Positions 1 to 6,937 of a DNA stretch of 41,153 bases are shown here, one piece after another (the stretch's first letter is position 1; every line of letters starts with the position of its first letter). Origin of the DNA: a virus. A model generated the notes under the pieces. The model was given only the letters and a program-made list of their open reading frames with translations, did not search any database and had not been told where the DNA came from. The stretch is taken from positions 1 through 41,153 of the IMG/VR virus record IMGVR_UViG_3300028025_001978; one strand, 5' to 3'. Both the position numbers and the translations under genes were made by a program.

Positions 1-337
1 ACCCTCCGCCTCTTTCCCCCTCCCCCCCCCATTTGAATTTGAGAACTTTTTTCTGTGGACAACTAAGTTTGCAGAGGTGCGCTTGTAAGTCGTTGATTTT
101 GCTAGAGATTTCTTGCAACTTACAAACGACTGACGATTTCCATTTAATACAATGTCCATTATGTTAAGTCAAAATCAAAGAAAGCATTACAAACTGGTAG
201 AAACTGAAACGCAAAATTAAACCAGTTGGGACAATTGTGGATAACTTCGATTCAAATCTGTGGATAACCTGTGGATAACTTTTAAATCGGTGATTTTCTG
301 GCTGGTGGGGAGGCGGAGAGGGAAAGAGGCGGAGGGT
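1..337. repeat. Perfect 17-bp inverted repeat, arms 1-17 and 321-337
   Basis: The first 17 bases of the window are the exact reverse complement of 321-337, so the left end could fold back around the DnaA-box region. The second copy keeps the inner arm (33613-33629) but not the outer one, because sequence upstream of its C-tract is unrelated. This may be a real feature of one strain, or a fold-back artefact at a contig end. Confidence 0.6.
236..278 (+). promoter_or_regulatory. Cluster of three DnaA-box sequences, copy 1
   Basis: TGTGGATAA, the complement of the consensus DnaA box TTATCCACA, occurs perfectly at 236-244, 259-267 and 270-278, all in the same orientation. A one-mismatch box, TGTGGACAA, lies at 54-62. 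The second copy has perfect matches at the equivalent three positions, and its counterpart of the weak box is also perfect (33346-33354). Binding of host DnaA is an inference from the match to consensus. Confidence 0.7.
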
Positions 338-386
338 GCATTATTGGGATACTTGATAATGATATTGATTCGCATTTGCAAATATT

Positions 387-436
387 AAAAAAGGCTAGGC
401 AGAACACATAACTGGTAATGCCGCTAGAAAGCCTTT
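387..436 (-). terminator. Possible terminator after the leftward operon
   Basis: Read leftward, AAAGGCT near 436 can pair with AGCCTTT, followed by a run of T (plus-strand A-run 387-392). The intervening loop is long and the inner pairing (GGCA with TGCC) is imperfect. It lies just downstream of the last gene of the operon. The equivalent place in the second copy lacks this structure, so the call is weak. Confidence 0.35.
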
Positions 437-457
437 AAACAGGGCTAGAACAGGTTT

Positions 458-670
458 TTATGCCTTGTCTGTATCCAACCCTAAGAAATCAGATAAATCG
501 TTCTGAGGTCTGTATCCAGCTTCCCATAAAACCGCAAAGGATTCAATGACCACTTTGAACCCTAACGATATGTCACCATCGCCAGCACAAGCAAGGATTG
601 TCCTTTCAGCCTCACCGAGTTGCCGCTGAAAGTATTTGACATTCAAACTGGATGGTCTGCCTTTGCCCAC
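458..670 (-). CDS. Small hypothetical phage protein, copy 1
   Basis: This is a 70-residue protein of unknown function. The frame stays open further upstream, but that extension only overlaps the preceding gene in another frame. The best start is the GTG at 670, one base after the TAG stop of the upstream gene (674-672), with GAGGAAG just ahead of it. The second copy has a GTG at the same place (33952). The conserved core is in the middle (R..L.E..RTIL.CAG.G...GFK, then YRP.NDL.DFLG), while the two ends differ between copies. It is the last gene of the leftward replication operon. Confidence 0.7.
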   Translation of the reverse strand: MGKGRPSSLNVKYFQRQLGEAERTILACAGDGDISLGFKVVIESFAVLWEAGYRPQNDLSDFLGLDTDKA

Positions 671-671
671 C

Positions 672-1310
672 CTACTTCCTCGGTGGCGCATTAAACAACT
701 TAGGTGCTGGCTCACCTTCCAGTACATGAAGATCATCTTCCATATCATCAAACCCAGAGTCACCACCTGTCTTCTTGAACACCTTGACCTGTGCAGTCGG
801 TTCAAGTGCTTTCAGCATAAGAACCTCTTGCACAAATGGGTCAGTTAGGACAACCTCGAACTCCTCCAGTGTCCAGATCGTGTGTAGGTCTTTGCGTTCA
901 CGCTGTAGGTCAAGGCTTTCATTGATGGTCTGGACAACTGCCATGATTTTCCCATCCTGAGTTTTCCACTCCAAAAATCGCAGGGGTGGATTCTGCGAAA
1001 CTCCATTGTCCACTGCCCACTTCTCCAAAGCATCGTATCCCTTGACCATCCCATAGACCGATTTCCGTAACCGATCAATGTCCTTCCTGTCAGTCGCATC
1101 CCAAACCCTCGCCATCTGCACCCAAAACTTCTCCCTAAACTCACTGTCAACTAAAGTAATCAATCTCTCACAACCCCATTTCTGGTGATGTTTGTCTTTC
1201 CTTGCCTCTAGTTCAACCAAAACCGCATGAGCCTGAATATCCCAACTGGTTGGCTCATACCTCTTCACCTCAACTTGAGGAACATCTTTCTTAGACCTTG
1301 AACGACTCAT
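672..1310 (-). CDS. Hypothetical protein of the replication operon, copy 1
   Basis: This 212-residue protein has a basic N-terminus (MSRSRSKKD) and an acidic, proline-containing C-terminus. I do not recognise the family. The start at 1310 is preferred over in-frame starts at 1316 and 1337 because AAGGA sits about eight bases upstream and the second copy begins at the same residue. The counterpart at 33954-34592 is nearly identical in protein, so the gene is under constraint. It lies between the primase-helicase and the small gene at 458, separated from the helicase by a 324-base spacer with a stem-loop, so a replication accessory role is possible but unproven. Confidence 0.75.
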   Translation of the reverse strand: MSRSRSKKDVPQVEVKRYEPTSWDIQAHAVLVELEARKDKHHQKWGCERLITLVDSEFREKFWVQMARVWDATDRKDIDRLRKSVYGMVKGYDALEKWAVDNGVSQNPPLRFLEWKTQDGKIMAVVQTINESLDLQRERKDLHTIWTLEEFEVVLTDPFVQEVLMLKALEPTAQVKVFKKTGGDSGFDDMEDDLHVLEGEPAPKLFNAPPRK

Positions 1311-1634
1311 TTTCATTTTCCTTAAACAAAGCGACAAAGCGACAAAGTGACAGGTGACAAACCCCTTATCATAGATAAGGGGTGGTTTGTCCCCATCTCC
1401 TCGGGTGGGACATTTTTAACTTTGTCCCACTTTGTCTCGTTTGTCACTGTATATCCATACATATCAAATCCTTTCAATCCCATCAAAAACCACGAATTTT
1501 GCCTATTTTTTAAGCAATTGCCTAAAAATTAAGCAACCAGAGACATGGGACAAAGTTCAATTTTAGGTTTGTCCCATGGGGTAAACCCTTAGAAGTCACT
1601 GTATATATATACAACTTTGTCCCTTTGTCCCACT
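1311..1634 (-). other. Spacer with conserved stem-loop and dense GACAAA/TTTGTC repeats, copy 1
   Basis: No gene is seen in this 324-base spacer. It contains a long hairpin: inner arms 1362-1370 and 1374-1382 (CCCCTTATC with GATAAGGGG), outer arms GACAAA 1356-1361 and TTTGTC 1386-1391. About a dozen TTGTC/GACAA motifs occur across the spacer on both strands, and GTCACTGTATAT occurs twice. The second copy (34593-34746) is about half as long but keeps the hairpin with different paired bases. No strong T-run follows the stem, so an RNA processing, attenuation or protein-binding site is as likely as a terminator. Confidence 0.6.
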
Positions 1635-3677
1635 TCAGAACGATTCTGAGTTGCTTTTGAGCCAAACCCAATTGGAGCCAATCACAATCTTATTTGTGGC
1701 TATGAGTCTTTCTCTTGCCCTGACCCAAGCCTTGCGAAAAGCTATTTTGTCCTCTTCAGTACAACCCTTCATGCTCCAAAATTCAGCCCTCCAATCATCC
1801 AAAGCCACTCCATACCGACTAGTACCTTCCACTTCACGATATGAGCCTTTAGCCTTAATCACTTTCATCAACGAATCCATCTCCAAACGCTGATTTCCAC
1901 CACTGCCAGAGTTATTTTTGCTTCCCTTTGCGGTACTGTTTGCGATGTCTTGGTTAGGTCTGATAGCCAAACTGGTCAAGGTTTCAAAGCCCAAGTCCGA
2001 TGTCCCAATCTCCACCAGCACGATCTCAATGCCCATTTCGATGGAGTCAGCCCCATCTTTCTGCTTTGACACCTTCAGAATTGCATTCCCTACCACGCTG
2101 GAATCTCCTGAGTTGATGACGCTATCTTGCCTTTGAATCTCAAGTTCAGTGTCCACCGCACCAAGCAGGGAGCTATGACCACGCAAACCCTTGGAGACAT
2201 CCTTACCGCTATGGTGGATGACCAATAACGCACACTCATAGATTTCCTGTAATTTGCCTGTCTGGGTGATGAATGCACCCATGTCTTCGGAACTGTTCTC
2301 GTTAAAGCCACCACCTGACATCCGCATCAGGGTATCCAAGATGATGAGTTCCAAGGGTTCATCTATCTGAGCCACCAGTTCATTGATTGCGTCAAGGAGT
2401 TCCGCAAAGTCCTCTGGTGACGATCTCAGGTTGAGTTGCGCTCTGATGATGTACAGGTTTGTGCCATCGGGACTCTGATTCTGTATCTTGCAAGCCTTCA
2501 CCCTTGCGCCCATACCGCCATGACCCTCACCGCAAATGTATAGAACTGCACCCTTTTTAGGTATCCTGTAACCCATCCATTCCCGACCTGTGGCTATCGC
2601 CTCAGCCAAGTCGAGGGCAATGAATGACTTGTATGAGGCTGGCGGTGCGTAGAGAGCTACAAATGCCTTCTTAGGCAATATCGACTCGACAAGCCACTCA
2701 ACTGGTTCATCCTTGATGGAGTCCCAAGACTCGACAACGAGCTTCTTCCTTTGCGACTCACTAGGTTGATGATCTACTTTGGGTTCATTGTTGTGGCTTA
2801 ACAGGTCATCAATTGCTGATTCAATTAGCCTTTTGGGTATCAGGATGACATCTTCAGCAGTCAATGGCTGAGACTTCTTGGCTTTGCTTGCCAGTATTTC
2901 CTTTGTGCCTGAATACTTGTATACAAACTCGAAAGCATCTTCCTTTGGCTTTGGCAACTCTAAATCAATAATCCTGATGCTCTTGACCACTGAAAGCAAA
3001 GACTGAACGATCTTGTCTGCATAACCCCAACCAGCGGCATCATTGTCAGGCACTACAACGACATTTGCGCCAGCAAAGTATTGGTTCAGGTCTTGATTCC
3101 AACCTCCTGCACCAGCGTGTGAGGTGGTGGATACGACACCCAAACTGCACAAGGCATCTGCCGCCTTTTCACCCTCACAGATGTATATTGCTCTTCCCTC
3201 GGCAACCGCCTGTTGCACTTCGGGCAATCTGTAAGGCACGATTCTGCAATCTCCCAACTTCCCTATCCGAGTGCCATCAGCCATGACTCTGAGAGTCTTA
3301 TAGGTCTTACCTTTGGCATCAAAGGTCTTGTAGCGTTGCTTGAGGAATAGGGGTAACTCGTTCTCGTCTGTATAGACCCATTCATTCTCTAGGATTGGTA
3401 TTGCTGGCATGATAGGTCTGACATTAGATAAATATTCTGGTCTGTCTGGTAGCTGTGGGAGGAGTCCCATGTCCTTGATGGTGCTGAACACTGCTGACTG
3501 CTCACACCCACCATGACACTTAAAGAGTATGTTGCCATCCTCACCATCTGTCACTGAGAGGGATGGATTCTTGTCTCCATTGCCCTGACCATGATGAGGA
3601 ACAGGACAACTTGCTAGGTAACCATTGCCTACCTTTTTTGCATTACCCAAGGTAGTGGCTATTTGTTGTGCTGACAT
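1635..3677 (-). CDS. Primase-helicase (zinc finger, TOPRIM, RepA-type ATPase), copy 1
   Basis: This 680-residue replication protein is predicted to prime and unwind DNA at the fork. Its domains in order are a zinc-binding N-terminus (C24, H28/H29, C54, C58), a TOPRIM primase core (E168-G-E170 and D211-N-D213), and a RecA-like ATPase of the RepA/AAA_25 type. The ATPase has a Walker A motif at 344-351 (APPASYKS), CGEG at 382-385, Walker B ending at D448, and a VIHHSGKD segment near 485. A small basic C-terminal domain follows. Phage primase-helicases of this build recruit host polymerase, and no phage polymerase is visible here. There is no strong ribosome site before the ATG at 3677. The gene follows a terminator (3701-3733), so it may have its own weak promoter or depend on readthrough. 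Confidence 0.9.
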   Translation of the reverse strand: MSAQQIATTLGNAKKVGNGYLASCPVPHHGQGNGDKNPSLSVTDGEDGNILFKCHGGCEQSAVFSTIKDMGLLPQLPDRPEYLSNVRPIMPAIPILENEWVYTDENELPLFLKQRYKTFDAKGKTYKTLRVMADGTRIGKLGDCRIVPYRLPEVQQAVAEGRAIYICEGEKAADALCSLGVVSTTSHAGAGGWNQDLNQYFAGANVVVVPDNDAAGWGYADKIVQSLLSVVKSIRIIDLELPKPKEDAFEFVYKYSGTKEILASKAKKSQPLTAEDVILIPKRLIESAIDDLLSHNNEPKVDHQPSESQRKKLVVESWDSIKDEPVEWLVESILPKKAFVALYAPPASYKSFIALDLAEAIATGREWMGYRIPKKGAVLYICGEGHGGMGARVKACKIQNQSPDGTNLYIIRAQLNLRSSPEDFAELLDAINELVAQIDEPLELIILDTLMRMSGGGFNENSSEDMGAFITQTGKLQEIYECALLVIHHSGKDVSKGLRGHSSLLGAVDTELEIQRQDSVINSGDSSVVGNAILKVSKQKDGADSIEMGIEIVLVEIGTSDLGFETLTSLAIRPNQDIANSTAKGSKNNSGSGGNQRLEMDSLMKVIKAKGSYREVEGTSRYGVALDDWRAEFWSMKGCTEEDKIAFRKAWVRARERLIATNKIVIGSNWVWLKSNSESF

Positions 3678-3700
3678 TGAGAGTCCAATTTACAAGAGAC

Positions 3701-3733
3701 AAAAAAACCAGAGTTCTCCCCCGAAAACTCTGG
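3701..3733 (-). terminator. Rho-independent terminator after the SSB-like gene, copy 1
   Basis: Read leftward, CCAGAGTT (3733-3726) pairs with AACTCTGG (3715-3708) across a G-rich loop and is followed by seven T (3707-3701). It lies 18 bases past the SSB-like stop and 23 bases before the primase-helicase start, so it divides the leftward operon. The second copy has the same stem at 36813-36845. Confidence 0.85.
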
Positions 3734-3751
3734 TGCGGATTGGTTCAGTGA

Positions 3752-4336
3752 TTAGCTGAACATCTCATCATCACTCATTGATGGTGCGGGCTTGCTAGGT
3801 GCGGGCTTGGCTACTGGTGCTGGAACTTGAGTTGTAGGCACTTGAACATATTCTTCTGCACCACCTGACAATGCCGCTGGTCTTGCTACCCAACTCACCA
3901 CCTCAAACAATGGCACTCGTGTAGTTCCCTTGCCGACCTTCTCAGGGCGTGAACCCTTGTACTCGACAACTGGCAACTTGCCAGCGTTAGCAGATGCCTG
4001 TGCTTGCACTTGCTTCCAGAGAGCCTCTAAGCCCATGTTAGCCCCTGCACCGTTGGCACTAAATTCGGCAACCCCCATCTTTTTGTTAAAGAAAGTTGCA
4101 CGAAAGCCACGCTTATGATCTGCACTTGGCTGTGCGCCTTTCTGACCCAGACTTCCATCAGGCAAGAATTCAAAGATGCCAGTTGCAATCAGCATCCAAC
4201 CTGTTTCCAAGTTCTCATAGTCAAAGACCGACTTCTCAAAGGTGAACTCACCATCTTGGTTAGTCCATGCGTTTGCTTGCGGTGAAAAGCGGATGTAGTT
4301 ACCACTACCACCGCCATTTGAAAGGTTTAAGTTCAT
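3752..4336 (-). CDS. Putative single-stranded DNA-binding protein, copy 1
   Basis: This 194-residue protein has a glycine-rich N-terminus, a compact beta-rich body and a proline/alanine-rich linker ending in an acidic tail, SDDEMFS. That tail resembles the DDxxxF tip by which SSB proteins bind partners. The region after residue 155 differs most from the second copy, as expected for a flexible linker, while the tail is conserved. AAGGA lies eight bases before the ATG. The position between the nuclease and the primase-helicase supports a ssDNA-binding role. No catalytic motif is seen. The assignment rests on tail and context, not on a recognised OB-fold signature. Confidence 0.6.
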   Translation of the reverse strand: MNLNLSNGGGSGNYIRFSPQANAWTNQDGEFTFEKSVFDYENLETGWMLIATGIFEFLPDGSLGQKGAQPSADHKRGFRATFFNKKMGVAEFSANGAGANMGLEALWKQVQAQASANAGKLPVVEYKGSRPEKVGKGTTRVPLFEVVSWVARPAALSGGAEEYVQVPTTQVPAPVAKPAPSKPAPSMSDDEMFS

Positions 4337-4372
4337 TTGATGTTTCCTTGTTTAAAGTTAAAGTTGAAAAAT

Positions 4373-4386
4373 GTGACAGATGTCAC
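4373..4386. promoter_or_regulatory. Palindrome in the spacer before the SSB-like gene
   Basis: GTGACA and TGTCAC form a perfect 6-bp dyad with a 2-base spacer, 36 bases upstream of the SSB-like start. The second copy (37485-37498) keeps a 5-bp dyad at the same place. It could be an operator or an RNA hairpin. No clear -35/-10 pair accompanies it. Confidence 0.4.
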
Positions 4387-4407
4387 TGTGGGGGATTGGG
4401 GTTGGGA

Positions 4408-5496
4408 TTATTGACTAATACCCTTGTCTCTGGCAAGCGTCAATCCTGAAGATATGCGGGAAGTTAAAGGTTCAATGGTTTCCTTTAATCCTTTAGGCAA
4501 TAGTTTCTCTGCCTGTGCAGGGGTGATGAGTTCGGTCTTCGTTATCTCTTTGATGCCCATGCCAAGGAACATGAGATGCTTCATCGCTTCTTCTTCTGAT
4601 GTCCAAGACCTCAACGCTCTCTTAGGTGCGAGTTGCCATCCAGCAATCACCGCACCCTTTTCCATGCGTTTAAGGGCATGATCTCTCACCGCCTTGATGT
4701 AGTCCTCAACCATGTCGAACTTGGTCAGCAAGACGCTGATCTGCTCCTCTGTCAGCACCTCTACTGGTGGTGCTGTATGCACAACCTCGACCATGTTTGC
4801 TTGTGCAGGGCAAATCGTTTTAGCCGAACAGTATTGGCAAGCAGAGTCGCTAGGCACAGGAGGGAATGCAGGGTTCAGCACATTCTCAATCGCAGGGGTC
4901 AGGATGTAATGCTCCCAATCAACCAACTCTTGAGTTGTCATTGAGTGCTTGCGTACCTCACCATGATGAGGCTGGATAATCCAGAGTTCGATGGTGTCGA
5001 TGTCTTGGTAAAGACCTTCAGACTCCATAGCCGCCAATGCGTAGAGCTTCAACTGCTCACTTTCAGCATCAACATACCCTCTACCAGTTTTCAGATCAGC
5101 AATGATGAGTTTGCGTTTCTCTTTGCTAATGCCTATGACATCAGCAGTGCCACCAATCTTGTATGCAGGAGATTCTTGGTAGGGTAGGAATTGCTCAACC
5201 GATACAGTTCCCTCACCCAACTCTTCCTCTATGTCCCAGATGGCTTTCAGATGCTGTTGTGCAAAGTCGCAATTCTCTTGAGTCATCAAGATACCTTCAT
5301 AGACCTTGCCAACAAACCACATGGGGTCTAAATCCCTTTGATAGCAATGCTCTGCCAGTGCATGAATTGCAGTACCAATCTTTGCCGCCTCACCACTTTC
5401 CACATAAGGAACTTGTGCTGATAGCCTGACGCTTGCAGGGCAAGCAATTGTTCTACCGATACCTGATGGTCTGATGTTCAGTTGCTTTGTTGCCAT
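4408..5496 (-). CDS. Cas4-like PD-(D/E)XK nuclease (DUF2800-type), copy 1
   Basis: This 362-residue nuclease is expected to degrade DNA ends for recombination. The nuclease core shows GTAIHALAEH (H45), D119 in GGTADV, and D134-L-K136 in IADLKTG, followed by a Q-L-K-L-Y helix (148-152). One cysteine near the N-terminus (C19) and three later ones (C220, C223, C229) match the spacing of a Cas4/AddB-type 4Fe-4S cluster. This arrangement is known from the DUF2800 phage family. It overlaps the upstream small gene by 19 bases, so translation is probably coupled. RuvC-like and SSB-like neighbours support a recombination function. Confidence 0.8.
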   Translation of the reverse strand: MATKQLNIRPSGIGRTIACPASVRLSAQVPYVESGEAAKIGTAIHALAEHCYQRDLDPMWFVGKVYEGILMTQENCDFAQQHLKAIWDIEEELGEGTVSVEQFLPYQESPAYKIGGTADVIGISKEKRKLIIADLKTGRGYVDAESEQLKLYALAAMESEGLYQDIDTIELWIIQPHHGEVRKHSMTTQELVDWEHYILTPAIENVLNPAFPPVPSDSACQYCSAKTICPAQANMVEVVHTAPPVEVLTEEQISVLLTKFDMVEDYIKAVRDHALKRMEKGAVIAGWQLAPKRALRSWTSEEEAMKHLMFLGMGIKEITKTELITPAQAEKLLPKGLKETIEPLTSRISSGLTLARDKGISQ

Positions 5497-5702
5497 GATG
5501 ATCTTTCAATGTGGTGATGTTCAATGAGTAGTTGGTAGGCGAGTTGTCTGACCTCGTGAGATACCGCATGACCTAAGTCCTCTGGGTCAAGCAAACGCTT
5601 GAGGTAAACCACAGTTGCTTGGTTCTGCTTTCTTTCTTGTTCGAGTTGAGAGCCAAGCCAGACAATGTGCTCACGCAAAGTCTCTCGTTCTTTGTTATCC
5701 AT
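5478..5702 (-). CDS. Small hypothetical, coiled-coil-like protein, copy 1
   Basis: This 74-residue, charged, probably helical protein of unknown function starts MDNKERETLREHIVWLGSQ. The ATG at 5702 is preferred to an in-frame ATG at 5723, because a G-rich ribosome site (GGGGG) lies between them and the second copy agrees. It overlaps the RuvC-like gene by 8 bases and the nuclease gene by 19, so it sits in a translationally coupled string. Confidence 0.7.
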   Translation of the reverse strand: MDNKERETLREHIVWLGSQLEQERKQNQATVVYLKRLLDPEDLGHAVSHEVRQLAYQLLIEHHHIERSSWQQSN

Positions 5703-6168
5703 TGCGATACCCCCAAAGTGCAATCAAACTGGCATCTGATCTGCCATCATCCTTGACCCTCTTAAAGAGACTCATGTGCTCTGGAAATAACTCCATTGCT
5801 CTGGCTCTTGAGCCATCCTTGCCACCAATGACACCCATCGACTTAATCCAAGTCTGTGGGGTCATCATGGTGGTCTTTATCTGTAGGGCTGTGAGGACAC
5901 CTTCAACGACCCCCAGACTGCGCCCCAGAGAAAAGACGGAAGTCACCCCTTGCCCACTCATGGCAAATACCTTTTCGGTGAATGCCTCGTTGGGGTCAAA
6001 TTCCTTGACGATCTGAACCAACTCAGGCACTGACACCTGACGCTTGTTCTTGCCGTTTCGGGTGAGGGTGACTGTAGGCATATCCTCAACCTTGACCAGT
6101 TCCCCATCGACTATGAGGGCAAGAGCACCACTCAAGCCGCAATCAATACCAATGGTGCGCCTAGTCAT
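5695..6168 (-). CDS. RuvC-like Holliday junction resolvase, copy 1
   Basis: This 157-residue protein of the RNase H-fold RuvC type should cut four-way junctions made during replication and recombination. Acidic residues that fit a RuvC active site are D9 (IGIDCG), E65 (FTEKVF), and D141 and D145 near the C-terminus (DDGRSDASLIALWG). The length fits small RuvC-type resolvases. It overlaps the HTH regulator by 8 bases upstream. It differs at only five residues from the second copy, none in these motifs. Confidence 0.85.
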   Translation of the reverse strand: MTRRTIGIDCGLSGALALIVDGELVKVEDMPTVTLTRNGKNKRQVSVPELVQIVKEFDPNEAFTEKVFAMSGQGVTSVFSLGRSLGVVEGVLTALQIKTTMMTPQTWIKSMGVIGGKDGSRARAMELFPEHMSLFKRVKDDGRSDASLIALWGYRNG

Positions 6169-6391
6169 TTAACAGCCCCTGTAGAGCCTTAAAACGGCTC
6201 TGAATCAGGGAATCTACCGATTCATCTAACCGCCTGATGGTGGTGACAAGTGGTATGGTTTTACCTGTGGCATATCTGGAGACTTGAGCAGGGTGAAAGC
6301 CAGCATGACGAGCTACATCAGTGATGGTGTAGCCAGCTACTTCAGCCTTTTCCTTAATGTTTTCAATGGTTTGCATGGTTTGTGTGTTCAT
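6161..6391 (-). CDS. Cro/CI-like HTH regulator, near-leaderless, copy 1
   Basis: This 76-residue DNA-binding protein has a clear helix-turn-helix (TITDVARHAGFHPAQVSRYA, about residues 22-41). I start it at the ATG at 6391. An upstream TTG at 6430 lies inside the promoter -35 box, and the 13 extra codons differ between copies whereas the 76 residues from 6391 are identical. The -10 box ends ten bases before this ATG, so the mRNA has almost no leader, as for lambda cI from PRM. It is the first gene of the leftward replication operon. A palindrome overlaps its -10 box, suggesting autoregulation. Confidence 0.8.
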   Translation of the reverse strand: MNTQTMQTIENIKEKAEVAGYTITDVARHAGFHPAQVSRYATGKTIPLVTTIRRLDESVDSLIQSRFKALQGLLND

Positions 6392-6401
6392 AGTGTGGGC
6401 G

Positions 6402-6430
6402 AGTCTAGAGACTTTTAATCCATTGGTCAA
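6402..6430 (-). promoter_or_regulatory. Leftward promoter with overlapping operator, copy 1
   Basis: On the minus strand TTGACC (6430-6425), a 17-base spacer and TAGACT (6407-6402) form a sigma70-type promoter. AGTCT and AGACT arms (6402-6413, 2-base spacer) make a dyad covering the -10 box. In the second copy the same element is a perfect 12-bp palindrome. Likely control is by the HTH protein encoded just downstream. Confidence 0.75.
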
Positions 6431-6483
6431 GCCCTTTGTGATTTAATAGTTGAGTGGATTGTGGGGGATTAGTTACAGGGTAG

Positions 6484-6511
6484 TTGACAAGGTAGTTAAC
6501 CTGTATATGAT
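6484..6511 (+). promoter_or_regulatory. Rightward early promoter, copy 1
   Basis: TTGACA (6484-6489), a 16-base spacer and TATGAT (6506-6511) form a near-consensus sigma70 promoter 41 bases before the first rightward gene. GGTAGTT occurs twice with a 12-base period around the -35 (6479-6497). The second copy keeps both hexamers and the 16-base spacing, but changes the right half of the spacer. Confidence 0.8.
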
Positions 6512-6551
6512 TAGAACCTTGACAACAACGAACTTAAAAGGAAACTTCAAA

Positions 6552-6932
6552 ATGAACACAACTTACCAAGCATATGTAGCCTCCGATTTGTATCAAGCTG
6601 GTATTGCTTGCGATGGTCACCCTTTCATCGCTGAGAAGTATTTTGTCTTGATTGAGAATGCGGCTGGTAGACGCTTTCGTCATGAGAAATCTTTTGCTGG
6701 AGTAGAAGTCGTGGAGTGTGAAGAAACTGGCGAGGTTAATTTTGCCGATATTCGTGAGACTGCCAAGGCAATCGTTGAAGATTTAGCCGCCAAAGTTAAT
6801 GTGGCTTTGGCATCAGGTAAAGCCTTGACAGCATCTTGCTGGTTTGAAGTCGATCCAGCTTACGGCTCTGACGCTTATATCAATCAAGGTACAGAGTCAA
6901 AGCGTCTTTTTGAAGAGAAGTTAGCCGCCTAA
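6552..6932 (+). CDS. First rightward early protein, unknown function
   Basis: This 126-residue protein is acidic, with no recognised motif. The start at 6552 follows AAAAGGAAAC at normal spacing, although the frame is open further upstream through the promoter. The second copy has an unrelated 68-residue gene in exactly this slot, between the same promoter and the same 46-base boundary sequence. The slot is therefore an exchangeable early-gene position, where host-takeover or anti-defence genes are often found. That role is inference. Confidence 0.75.
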   Translation: MNTTYQAYVASDLYQAGIACDGHPFIAEKYFVLIENAAGRRFRHEKSFAGVEVVECEETGEVNFADIRETAKAIVEDLAAKVNVALASGKALTASCWFEVDPAYGSDAYINQGTESKRLFEEKLAA

Positions 6933-6937
6933 TCAAC

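Larger units (their letters stand above)
1..457. other. Origin-like non-coding region, copy 1
   Basis: No credible gene lies in these 457 bases. Seen directly: a C-tract (16-30), an inverted repeat TTGTAAGT/ACTTACAA at 83-90 and 118-125, three perfect DnaA-box sequences at 236-278, a purine-rich block with GAGGCGGAG repeated at 310-318 and 326-334, and AT-rich sequence from 338 to 390. The second copy (33300-33715) keeps the boxes, the inverted repeat and the purine block. DnaA boxes, dyads and AT-rich DNA beside a primase-helicase operon fit a replication origin. That role is inferred. Confidence 0.6.

Noticed and set aside
16-30. C-tracts near both origins as G-quadruplex elements
   Set aside because: The tract has two uneven G-runs on the opposite strand, not four. 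It marks the edge of homology between copies but does not by itself support a quadruplex.
671-805. N-terminal extension of the 70-residue gene to an upstream ATG
   Set aside because: The extension is only an alternative reading of the neighbouring gene. A GTG with a good ribosome site at 670 is conserved in both copies.
1347-1532. Rightward 61-codon frame in the spacer after the 212-residue gene
   Set aside because: It covers the hairpin and repeat-rich spacer, has no ribosome site, and has no counterpart in the second copy.
6392-6430. N-terminal extension of the HTH regulator to TTG 6430
   Set aside because: The extra codons lie inside the promoter and differ between copies, while the protein from 6391 is identical.
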